From assembly GCA_016302215.1 (NCBI GenBank), contig JAEDNZ010000076.1, positions 1 through 8,712 on the forward strand: DNA of 8,712 bases. The letters run 5' to 3'. Every line of letters starts with the position of its first letter. Positions within the stretch are counted from its first letter, which is position 1. Position numbers and translations under genes: made by a program. Below, piece by piece: positions 1-6,377 of the stretch. The stretch comes from Muribaculaceae bacterium. Its GTDB lineage: Bacteria; Bacteroidota; Bacteroidia; Bacteroidales; Muribaculaceae. A model generated the notes under the pieces. It was given only the letters and a program-made list of their open reading frames with translations, was not told where the DNA came from and searched no databases.

Positions 1-1140
1 GAGCGAGAGCTCGCGCTTGGTGAGGTTGAACACTTCAGACCACTGGGTGAAGCCGGTGGAGCTTTGGTCGTCGTCGGGCCCTTGCGACACGAGCTTTAGG
101 AGGTCGCGCGCCTGCTCGGGCGTCATATCATAATTATGCTCCTTGAGGACGTCGCGCAGGTGGTTGTATCGGTCCTTGCCGTGGAGCGATTTGATGCATC
201 CGTGGGGCGTCTGCGCCATCGAGGGTGAGGCGTAGAAGTTGGTGACATAGCGATAACGGTCGTCGCCGCTGAGCACCTCCATAGTGTCGGGGTTGTGAGC
301 TGTGTCGGGATTGGTGTATTCGATGATGGCGAAGTCGCCCGACGCGTCAGCCACAAAGAGATGGTAGTTGGCATCGGGGTCGTCTTCGATACACATATTA
401 TAATCCTTGAGGAGGGCGATGGCTTCCTTGACCGAGGCGGCTCTGTCGAGCAAGAGGCGCATGGCCACGGTGGTGAAGATTTTCTTCTTGTCGGGTTGGT
501 GCTGTTGAGTGGGTAGGCCGTCGAGCTTGAGGACGCTGACGGCGAGGCCGTCCTCGTTGATGCCGTCGAGCATCAGATAAGGTAGAGCCATGAGCATCGA
601 TAAGTCAGACTTGCCATCGTTGTAAAAACCGCAGGGGTATCCTACGAACAGGCCGTCGGCAAAGGCCACGGCTTTCTTGCCTCCGGCTGGGGCTGTGTGC
701 ACTGCGATGAGGGGTATCATCACGCGCTGCTTGGTCACGGGATGAAAGTGGTTGAAGTCAAAGTTTCGGCCCATGATGAAGTCGCCGGAGATGGTGTCGC
801 GGCAGGCGAAAGCGCTGCAGCCGGCGCCGAAGGTGATGTCGCCGGACATCTCTTTGGGCTTTACATCAAAGAGATGCTGCGCCACAAAGGCTTGGAGAGA
901 GGTGACGCCGTCGATGCCGAAGTTGAGAGCCTCGTCGAGCTTATAATCCACGGTGTAATCGACCTCGTAGATGCGACCCTTGTCGCCCTCAAGGTCAACT
1001 AAGGAGTGTATCATCTCGAGCTTGGCCTTGTCGGTAATCATCGAGGCGTGATTAGAGGCGTGCGCGGTGTTGGCGGCGCCATTGTCGTTGGAGCAAGAAG
1101 CAAACATGAGCGTTGAAATCATTGCGGTAAGTGGTATCAT
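1..1140 (-). CDS. Ntn-hydrolase lipoprotein, C45/choloylglycine hydrolase-like (partial, C-terminus off left edge)
   Basis: An open frame runs from ATG at 1140-1138 to base 1 without a stop, giving 380 residues. Residues 1-16 look like a short lipoprotein signal ending in FAS-C, with Cys16 as lipidation site; it lacks the usual N-terminal Lys/Arg, so export is likely rather than certain. The core resembles linear amide C-N hydrolases (peptidase C45, acyl-CoA:6-APA acyltransferase and choloylglycine hydrolase-like): GAGCSAF around Cys108, the probable N-terminal nucleophile after self-cleavage, then GRNFDF (124-129), DGINEDGLAVS (192-202), DASGDFAIIE (265-274) and TQWSEVFN (365-372). In this superfamily Cys attacks amide bonds; the substrate cannot be read here. 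It is not a classical bile salt hydrolase, because the nucleophile lies far from the N-terminus. An in-frame TTG upstream (1167-1165) is a less likely start; an in-frame stop lies further upstream at 1212-1210. Family assignment is from remembered motifs. Confidence 0.8.
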   Translation of the reverse strand, partial: MIPLTAMISTLMFASCSNDNGAANTAHASNHASMITDKAKLEMIHSLVDLEGDKGRIYEVDYTVDYKLDEALNFGIDGVTSLQAFVAQHLFDVKPKEMSGDITFGAGCSAFACRDTISGDFIMGRNFDFNHFHPVTKQRVMIPLIAVHTAPAGGKKAVAFADGLFVGYPCGFYNDGKSDLSMLMALPYLMLDGINEDGLAVSVLKLDGLPTQQHQPDKKKIFTTVAMRLLLDRAASVKEAIALLKDYNMCIEDDPDANYHLFVADASGDFAIIEYTNPDTAHNPDTMEVLSGDDRYRYVTNFYASPSMAQTPHGCIKSLHGKDRYNHLRDVLKEHNYDMTPEQARDLLKLVSQGPDDDQSSTGFTQWSEVFNLTKRELSL

Positions 1141-1218
1141 AATATGATGTGAAAGGTGACACGTCAACGGCGGCGGCAGCGATGGCGGGATAGGGCGCCG
1201 GCGCGGCGGCTACAGGCG

Positions 1219-1248
1219 CAAAATTACGAAAATGTTTTGAAAAGGCAA
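1219..1248 (-). promoter_or_regulatory. Bacteroidota-type promoter of the Ntn-hydrolase gene
   Basis: On the minus strand, TTG (1248-1246) is followed after 19 bases by TAATTTTG (1226-1219). This matches the Bacteroidota -33 TTG / -7 TAnnTTTG promoter. Transcription would start near 1212, leaving a GC-rich leader of about 70 bases before the ATG at 1140. No Shine-Dalgarno sequence is visible, as is usual in this phylum. Confidence 0.7.
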
Positions 1249-1321
1249 GTAAATATACCGCTTTTAGGCGATGGCGATAAAAAAGGTGTGAAAAACGAAG
1301 AAGTAAATGCAAAATTTTTCG

Positions 1322-1329
1322 TATCTTTG
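1322..1329 (+). promoter_or_regulatory. -7 element of the guaB promoter
   Basis: TATCTTTG matches the Bacteroidota -7 consensus TAnnTTTG exactly and lies 34 bases upstream of the guaB ATG, so the leader would be about 28 bases. No good -33 TTG is found at the usual 19-21 base spacing. The leader is too short for a purine riboswitch, so any control by guanine must act at initiation or elsewhere. Confidence 0.7.
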
Positions 1330-1363
1330 CACGCAATAAAACATAAACGTTACACACACTACT

Positions 1364-2842
1364 ATGTCATTTATTGCAGATAGAGTCAAGATGGACGGTC
1401 TCACATTTGACGACGTCCTGCTAATCCCCGCTTACTCAGAAGTTCTCCCCCGTCAAGTAGAATTGCGCACGCGCTTTTCGCGCAATATTACGCTGAATGT
1501 GCCTATTGTGTCAGCCGCTATGGACACGGTGACCGAGTCGGCGCTTGCCATCGCGATAGCTCGCGAGGGCGGCATCGGCGTGATACACAAGAATATGCCA
1601 ATCGAGGAGCAGGCACGCCAGGTGCATGCCGTGAAGCGCGCCGAGAATGGTATGATTTATGACCCGGTGACGATACGTCGGGGCGCCACGGTGCGCGATG
1701 CCTTGCGCATGATGGAGGAATATCACATCGGCGGCATCCCCGTGGTCGATGAAGGCGGCTCGTTGGTGGGCATCGTGACCAACCGCGACCTGCGCTTTGA
1801 GCGCGACCTGGACCGTCTCGTCGATGAGGTGATGACATCAGAAAACCTGATTACCACCAACCAATCGACCAACCTCGAGGAAGCGGCCGACATACTGCAA
1901 CGCCACAAGATAGAGAAGCTGCCGGTGGTGGATAACGACGGCAAGCTTGTGGGCTTGGTGACATACAAAGATATCACGAAGGCTAAGGATAAGCCTAATG
2001 CGTGCAAAGATGCGCTGGGACGCCTGCGCGTGGCTGCCGGCGTAGGCGTCACGCCCGACTCGATGCAGCGCGTAGATGCGCTGGTTGCTGCCGGCGTTGA
2101 TGCTATAGTCATCGACACGGCTCACGGCCACTCGCGCGGCGTGATTGGTGTGCTTCGCGCCGTCAAGGAGAAATATCCCCACATTGATGTGGTGGTAGGT
2201 AACATTGCTACGGGCGAGGCCGCCAAATTCCTGGTAGAGAATGGCGCCGACGGTGTGAAGGTGGGCATAGGCCCGGGCTCAATCTGCACCACGCGCATCA
2301 TCGCCGGCGTGGGTGTGCCCCAGCTGTCGGCCGTCTATGACGTGGCAAAAGCACTTGCTGACACCGATGTGCCCCTGATTGCCGATGGCGGTATCCGCTA
2401 CTCGGGCGATATCGTCAAGGCTCTCGCTGCCGGTGCTCACTCGGTGATGCTCGGCGGCATGCTCGCCGGCGTGGAGGAGTCGCCCGGCGACACCATTATA
2501 TATAACGGACGTAAATACAAGACCTACCGCGGCATGGGGTCGCTCGAGGCAATGGAGAAGGGGTCAAAAGACCGCTACTTCCAGGGCAACGAGACCGACG
2601 CCAAGAAGCTCGTGCCCGAAGGCATCGCGGCGCGTGTGCCCTACAAAGGCACGCTATATGAGGTGGTGTATCAGATGCTTGGCGGCCTACGCGCCGGCAT
2701 GGGCTACTGCGGCGCCGCCAATATCGATGCTCTGCACCAAGCCAAGTTTACGCGCATCACTAACGCCGGCGTGGCCGAGAGCCACCCCCACGATGTCACC
2801 ATCACGGCCGAGGCGCCCAACTACAGCCAAGGCATCAGATAA
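1364..2842 (+). CDS. guaB: Inosine-5'-monophosphate dehydrogenase
   Basis: Oxidises IMP to XMP with NAD+, the committed step of guanine nucleotide synthesis, in the cytoplasm as a tetramer. The protein has 492 residues, near the usual bacterial length. The (beta/alpha)8 barrel is interrupted by a Bateman module of two CBS domains (about 98-157 and 160-205). Key elements are all present: DGLTFDDVLL (11-20), DTAHGHS (251-257), the substrate loop GIGPGSICTTR with catalytic Cys308, DGGIR (341-345), GMGS (390-393), and the mobile flap with DRYFQ (403-407) and EGIAARVPYKG (419-429), including the general-base Arg424. The start is 34 bases after a -7 element, and the MSFIADRV opening is typical of the phylum. 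It appears to be transcribed alone from its own promoter; the next gene begins 239 bases later. CBS modules usually bind adenine or guanine nucleotides allosterically, which is family knowledge. Confidence 0.98.
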   Translation: MSFIADRVKMDGLTFDDVLLIPAYSEVLPRQVELRTRFSRNITLNVPIVSAAMDTVTESALAIAIAREGGIGVIHKNMPIEEQARQVHAVKRAENGMIYDPVTIRRGATVRDALRMMEEYHIGGIPVVDEGGSLVGIVTNRDLRFERDLDRLVDEVMTSENLITTNQSTNLEEAADILQRHKIEKLPVVDNDGKLVGLVTYKDITKAKDKPNACKDALGRLRVAAGVGVTPDSMQRVDALVAAGVDAIVIDTAHGHSRGVIGVLRAVKEKYPHIDVVVGNIATGEAAKFLVENGADGVKVGIGPGSICTTRIIAGVGVPQLSAVYDVAKALADTDVPLIADGGIRYSGDIVKALAAGAHSVMLGGMLAGVEESPGDTIIYNGRKYKTYRGMGSLEAMEKGSKDRYFQGNETDAKKLVPEGIAARVPYKGTLYEVVYQMLGGLRAGMGYCGAANIDALHQAKFTRITNAGVAESHPHDVTITAEAPNYSQGIR

Positions 2843-2921
2843 GTATCATGCCCGGCCACGGCGATGACAGCCACCGCAAGGCGGCAGCGCCTTAGATGAT
2901 TGTCGCGGTAGCCCGGGATAC
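2843..2921 (+). other. Imperfect long inverted repeat directly after the guaB stop codon
   Basis: GTATC (2843-2847) begins on the base after the TAA and pairs with GATAC (2917-2921). Inside it CCGG (2852-2855) faces CCGG (2913-2916), GCGA (2861-2864) can pair with TCGC (2903-2906), and CCGC (2874-2877) pairs with GCGG (2881-2884) across AAG. The result is a folded 79-base 3' UTR arm with several mismatches. No U-tract follows, so it is not a standard terminator; it could stabilise the guaB 3' end or be a dispersed repeat. Pairing was done by eye. Confidence 0.5.
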
Positions 2922-2927
2922 ATAGAC

Positions 2928-2991
2928 ACACTATTATTATATTAGCTTCAGCAGCGGCGGCTGTTGGAGCTAATATAAGTAATAAGAGTGT
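2928..2991 (+). repeat. Strong stem-loop (inverted repeat) between guaB and the parvulin gene
   Basis: A 19-base arm (2937-2955) pairs with 2960-2978 around the tetraloop GGCG. All 19 positions pair, two of them as G-U wobbles. ACACT (2928-2932) pairs with AGTGT (2987-2991) outside an AT-rich internal loop, extending the structure to 64 bases. No T-run follows either arm, so a classical intrinsic terminator is doubtful. It may end or protect guaB mRNA, or be a palindromic repeat unit. Confidence 0.65.
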
Positions 2992-3055
2992 CGATTAACA
3001 ATATTTAGGCATTATGATGTAATAAACGCGGGTAATGCGCGTTAAGCAGATAGTG

Positions 3056-3063
3056 TAATTTCG
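3056..3063 (+). promoter_or_regulatory. Possible -7 element for the parvulin gene
   Basis: TAATTTCG differs by one base from TAnnTTTG and lies 18 bases before the ATG at 3082. No convincing -33 TTG is present at the right distance. A small hairpin (AACGCG 3025-3030 with CGCGTT 3038-3043, 7-base loop) sits just upstream and overlaps the expected -33 area. The gene could instead be read through from guaB. Confidence 0.35.
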
Positions 3064-3081
3064 AAACCATTAAAAACCCGA

Positions 3082-5028
3082 ATGAAAAAGTATTATATTG
3101 CAGCCCTCGTGCTCGTCAGCGGAGTGCTGGTATATGCAAGCAAAAAGACCTCAGACCCCGTGCTCCTTACCGTAGCCGACAAGGAAGTTACGTTGAGTGA
3201 GTTTGAATACCTGTATCATAAGAACAATGCTCAGCAACTGCAGCCACAGACGCTCGATGAGTATGTGGAGATGTTTGCCGACTATAAGCGCAAAGTCGTA
3301 GCCGCCGAGGCCGAAGGCCTTGACACTACGGCCTCGTTCCGCAAAGAATATAATCAATTTTGCGATGAGCTGTCAGCGCCGTACCTCAAAGTGCAAGCCG
3401 TAGAAGACTCACTTGTGGCCGTCGCCTACAGTCATGACAAAGAAGATGTGCTTGTGAGCCATATCATGTTCGGCCTCGGTAAGACGCCCCAGCAAGCCTC
3501 TCAGGCGGCACACCTGGCAGACTCGGTACGCACGCAGATACTCAATGGTGACATCACCTTTGAAGATGCCGCTCGCCGCTACTCCATCGACAATCCGTCG
3601 AAGGCACGCGGCGGCCTGATGGGCATGGTGGTGCCCGGCCGTTTCCCCTGGACATTTGAAGACGCCGCTTACAACACCGCAGCAGGTGAGCTGTCGCCCG
3701 TGGTCAACTCAGGCTTCGGCCTCCACATCATACGCGTGGAGAAGCGCACACCCTCAAAGGGCCAAGTCAACGCCTCGCATATCCTGAAACTCACTCGCGG
3801 CAAGAGCGAGGCTGAGGCAGAGCAAGCCAAAGCCGCTATTGACTCTATATACAACGTGCTCATCAGCAACCCGCAGGCAGACTTCGGCGACATCGCCAAG
3901 CGTGAGAGCGAAGACCCGGGCTCGGCCCGCAAGGGCGGCAGCCTCGGCTGGTTCAGCTCGGGCCAGATGGTGGCTGAGTTTGACAGCGTGGCCTTTGCCT
4001 TGGCTGACAGCGCCGTCTCAGCGCCGTTTAAGACCTCATTCGGCTACCATATCGTGAAGCGTCTGGGTCATCGCACGGGACTGCCCTACGAGGAGCGCAA
4101 AGCCGGCATCCTCAAGCAGATGCAGAGCGACGAGCGCGGCCGCATGGCACAGACCGCCAAGGCCCTCGAGCTGATAGCCAAATACAATGGCTCAGTGTCA
4201 GAGGCATCAATCGCCGCCATCGTCAGCGCTACGATAACCAACACCGCCGACAGCGCCGCCGTGGCTCAGCTCAAAGCCAACACCACCGACGTGCTCACTA
4301 TCAATGGCAAGAGCACCACAATGGGTGAGGTGGCCAAGGTGATGCCGCCGATTAAAGGCCTTGACGCCGCCGCCGCTACCGAGATAGCTGTAGCCACAGC
4401 CAACAGCATGCTGCAAGACCAAGCAATGGCAATAGGCCGCGACAACCTTATGGTGGAGAACACCGAGTATCGCAACCTGATGAACGAGTATCGCGATGGC
4501 ATACTCCTCTTTGAAATCTCAAACCGCAACGTGTGGGAGAAAGCCACCAAAGAGAAAGAAGCCCTCGAGAACTACTTCAAGGCACACCGCAGCGACTACA
4601 CTTGGGATAAGCCCAAATTTAAGAGCTATATCATCTTTACCACCACCGACTCACTGATGCAGGAAATTCAGGCTTATGTCAACACCCTGGGCAAGGTAGA
4701 AGACCATGACGCCTTTGTTCAGGACCTGCGCAAGCGCTTCGGCGTGAAGAAGGTGAAGGTGGAGCGCGTCATCGCCGCCAAGGGCGAGAATGCCATCACC
4801 GACTATCTGGCCTTTGGAGGCGAGAAGCCGCAGGACGACAGCAAGCAGCCTATGAAGAGCTACTTCGCCTTCCAGGGTCGCATCATCGACCAGCCGGAGG
4901 AGGCCATCGACGTGCGCGGCCAAGTGGTTACCGACTATCAGGCTGCCCTCGAGAAAGAATGGCTTGAGCAGCTGCGCGCCAAGTACCCGCTCAAGGTCAA
5001 CGAGAAAGTGCTTAAGAAAGTGAAATAA
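3082..5028 (+). CDS. Periplasmic peptidyl-prolyl cis-trans isomerase with two parvulin domains (SurA/PpiD-like)
   Basis: Likely a foldase that isomerises Xaa-Pro bonds and chaperones outer-membrane or secreted proteins in the periplasm. The 648-residue protein starts with a Sec signal (MKKYY, hydrophobic 6-18, cleavage probably after VYA at 19); there is no lipobox. Residues about 27-115 form a helical SurA-N-like segment. Parvulin domain 1 spans about 122-221 (SHIMFG with His127, GGLMG 177-181, GFGLHII with His215). Domain 2 spans about 227-330 (ASHILKL with His233, GGSLGWF 285-291, GYHIVKR with His323). Both histidines and the Ser/Asp-Pro loop are kept in each domain, so both could be active. 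The C-terminal 300 residues are helical and charged and resemble chaperone repeats (for example 468-510). The downstream lipoprotein gene starts 14 bases later, so they are probably cotranscribed. The parvulin family is clear; the client proteins are inferred. Confidence 0.93.
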   Translation: MKKYYIAALVLVSGVLVYASKKTSDPVLLTVADKEVTLSEFEYLYHKNNAQQLQPQTLDEYVEMFADYKRKVVAAEAEGLDTTASFRKEYNQFCDELSAPYLKVQAVEDSLVAVAYSHDKEDVLVSHIMFGLGKTPQQASQAAHLADSVRTQILNGDITFEDAARRYSIDNPSKARGGLMGMVVPGRFPWTFEDAAYNTAAGELSPVVNSGFGLHIIRVEKRTPSKGQVNASHILKLTRGKSEAEAEQAKAAIDSIYNVLISNPQADFGDIAKRESEDPGSARKGGSLGWFSSGQMVAEFDSVAFALADSAVSAPFKTSFGYHIVKRLGHRTGLPYEERKAGILKQMQSDERGRMAQTAKALELIAKYNGSVSEASIAAIVSATITNTADSAAVAQLKANTTDVLTINGKSTTMGEVAKVMPPIKGLDAAAATEIAVATANSMLQDQAMAIGRDNLMVENTEYRNLMNEYRDGILLFEISNRNVWEKATKEKEALENYFKAHRSDYTWDKPKFKSYIIFTTTDSLMQEIQAYVNTLGKVEDHDAFVQDLRKRFGVKKVKVERVIAAKGENAITDYLAFGGEKPQDDSKQPMKSYFAFQGRIIDQPEEAIDVRGQVVTDYQAALEKEWLEQLRAKYPLKVNEKVLKKVK

Positions 5029-5042
5029 ATAGTCAAAACGTT

Positions 5043-5924
5043 GTGACTCACAACAGCATCTACCAACGACTTATCAACCTCGCCGCCATTGCGGCTATGA
5101 CAGTGTCGCTCGCCTCATGCACGAGCGACACTGCCGTTGATGGCACTGTCGTGGCCCGCGTGGCCGACAAGACGCTGACGGCGGCTCAGATACATAGCGC
5201 TATGCCGGGCGGCCTGACGGCAGCTGACAGCGCCGAGTATGTGCGCACCTACGTCAATAAATGGGTAGGTTCAACCCTTATCAGCGAAATCGCCGCCAAG
5301 GACATTGACATGACCGAAATCAACAGGCTCGTAGAAGAATACCGCTTGGAGCTGATAAGCCGCGAGTACAGGCGTCTGATGTATGACAGCCACGGCAACA
5401 ATGCCATCGCCGCCGACACGCTGCGCGCCTATTACGACAGCCACAGCGGCGAGTTTGCCATCGACCGGCCATTAGTCAAGGGCATCTATCTGAAGGTGCC
5501 TGACGATGCGCCCAATCTCAAGACGCTGCGCCAGCTGTATCGCTCGACCAAGGTCGCCGATATTGACAAGCTCGAGAAAGCCGCCACCGGCGCGATACAC
5601 TATGACTACTTCCGCAATCGCTATGTAGATTGGGAGCAGATAGAGACGCGCATACCATACGACTTCGGCCCGTCGGCCGATGCCTTCCTGCGCAGCCATC
5701 ACACCCTCGACTTCTCGGCCGGCGGCTTCACCTATCTGCTCAACATCACCGAGTGGCTGCCCACGGGCGCCGATATGCCCTACGAGGCTGCAACGACCAT
5801 CATACGAGAGCGCATCCTCACCGAGCGGCGTCGAGACTACGACACCAAGCTGCGGCAGGAGCTGCTCGAACAAGCGCTCAAAAATGGTGATGCAGAGATA
5901 TTTATCGACATCAAGCCGCAATAA
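5043..5924 (+). CDS. SurA/PpiC-like lipoprotein with degenerate parvulin region
   Basis: A 293-residue protein with a lipoprotein signal: hydrophobic 11-25 and lipobox LAS-C with Cys26. The start is GTG at 5043; the next in-frame ATG (residue 19) would cut through the signal peptide, so GTG is preferred. Residues 36-130 resemble the SurA N-terminal helical chaperone domain (VARVADKTLTAAQI and amphipathic helices up to LRAYYDSHSGEF, a phrase common before parvulin domains). The part where a parvulin domain would sit (about 143-237, VKGIYLKV to TYLLNITEW) lacks the His-Ile-Leu and Gly-Gly-x-Leu-Gly motifs, so isomerase activity is doubtful. The end is an amphipathic helix (248-280) as in SurA C-terminal helices. 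It follows the two-domain parvulin gene by 14 bases, suggesting a paired role in outer-membrane protein folding. Function is inferred from similarity and context. Confidence 0.8.
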   Translation: MTHNSIYQRLINLAAIAAMTVSLASCTSDTAVDGTVVARVADKTLTAAQIHSAMPGGLTAADSAEYVRTYVNKWVGSTLISEIAAKDIDMTEINRLVEEYRLELISREYRRLMYDSHGNNAIAADTLRAYYDSHSGEFAIDRPLVKGIYLKVPDDAPNLKTLRQLYRSTKVADIDKLEKAATGAIHYDYFRNRYVDWEQIETRIPYDFGPSADAFLRSHHTLDFSAGGFTYLLNITEWLPTGADMPYEAATTIIRERILTERRRDYDTKLRQELLEQALKNGDAEIFIDIKPQ

Positions 5925-5989
5925 TAAGAGCTTGCTGCGCGATACAAAGACTTATATTGCGTGGCAGTATATATTTTCATAATGCGCTG

Positions 5990-6040
5990 AATAAGAGTGA
6001 TATAGTAAAAATATTGCTCTTATTTTATTTATATTTATTT
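5990..6040 (+). terminator. Intrinsic terminator of the parvulin-lipoprotein unit
   Basis: AATAAGAGTGATAT (5990-6003) pairs with ATATTGCTCTTATT (6011-6024) over 14 positions with two G-U wobbles and a 7-base loop. It is followed by a T-rich run to 6040. It lies 65 bases after the lipoprotein stop codon. The stem is AT-rich, so efficiency is uncertain, but the layout is that of a rho-independent terminator. Confidence 0.65.
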
Positions 6041-6072
6041 TGTATGGCATAGAATACGTCTATTATTGTGGC

Positions 6073-6080
6073 TAACTTTG
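6073..6080 (+). promoter_or_regulatory. -7 promoter element upstream of a non-coding stretch
   Basis: TAACTTTG matches TAnnTTTG exactly, and the flanking form gcTAACTTTGCaac is typical of Bacteroidota promoters. No -33 TTG is seen at 19-21 bases; TTTG at 6039-6042 is about 30 bases away. Transcription would start near 6087. The nearest protein gene is 298 bases downstream and has its own promoter, with a terminator hairpin in between. Confidence 0.55.
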
Positions 6081-6086
6081 CAACGC

Positions 6087-6278
6087 AAATGATAACAAGA
6101 AAGAATTCATTTCAGTTTTAGGGTTAGTATAGATAATGTAAGTCTTACGTTTTCCGCGTGAAAATGAGTAAGAAACATTGAAGAAAATGTGTTTTATGTT
6201 AGTTATGTAATTGTTTTAAGCAATTAAAACTTAGGCGAGATACCTTCGTGAGATGGTGTCTCGCCTAAGTTTTACATA
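6087..6278 (+). ncRNA. Candidate small RNA gene between its own promoter and terminator
   Basis: This roughly 190-base stretch starts just after a perfect -7 element (6073-6080) and ends at a strong terminator-like hairpin (6225-6274). It contains no open frame longer than about 10 codons. Several local hairpins are visible: CTTAC/GTAAG with TTTTC/GAAAA closing the loop CGCGT (6144-6172), ACATT/AATGT (6175-6190) and AATTG/CAATT (6209-6225). I do not recognise it as tmRNA, RNase P, SRP or 6S RNA. The boundaries are inferred from the promoter and hairpin alone, and a long untranslated leader or plain spacer remains possible. Confidence 0.4.
6225..6274 (+). terminator. Strong 20-bp terminator-like hairpin, symmetric (possibly bidirectional)
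   Basis: AAAACTTAGGCGAGATACC (6226-6244) pairs with 6255-6273 across the 10-base loop TTCGTGAGAT. All 19 positions pair, with a single U-G wobble, and an extra T-A pair closes the base (6225/6274). A GC-rich core sits between A4 on the left arm and T4 on the right arm, the layout of an intrinsic terminator that could work in both directions. It separates the candidate RNA from the lptF-type gene's promoter. Confidence 0.7.
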
Positions 6279-6318
6279 CTTTATAAAAGTATAACTCGCA
6301 GATTCAAAAAAAAATAGC

Positions 6319-6326
6319 TACCTTTG
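6319..6326 (+). promoter_or_regulatory. -7 element of the LptF/G-type permease promoter
   Basis: TACCTTTG matches the consensus TAnnTTTG and is preceded by an A-rich tract (6306-6314) that may act as an UP-like element. The permease ATG at 6378 is 51 bases downstream, so the leader would be about 45 bases. No clear -33 TTG is present. It probably drives the permease and the overlapping ribB. Confidence 0.65.
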
Positions 6327-6377
6327 CAAAAAAAGAGACAGTATGCCCGGCTCCGGCTCAAAGACATCACATAGTCA

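Noticed and set aside
1052..1357. 101-codon minus-strand frame covering the intergenic region
   Set aside because: It overlaps the Ntn-hydrolase start in another frame and crosses its promoter; the in-frame protein from 1140 has clear family motifs while this one does not.
1329..1363. Purine riboswitch upstream of guaB
   Set aside because: Predicted leader is only about 28 bases, too short for any known purine aptamer.
1156..1383. 75-codon plus-strand frame between the divergent genes, overlapping the guaB start
   Set aside because: It runs through both promoters and the GC-rich leader, has arginine-rich low-complexity composition and resembles no family; it is a chance frame.
5472..5921. 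149-codon antisense frame within the SurA-like lipoprotein gene
   Set aside because: Shadow of GC-rich codon structure on the opposite strand; no recognisable motifs, no promoter, and the sense protein has a clear lipobox and family features.
6225..6274. Inverted repeat as a transposon end or CRISPR repeat
   Set aside because: It occurs once, has no transposase or repeated spacers nearby, and its A/T-flanked GC stem is better explained as a terminator.
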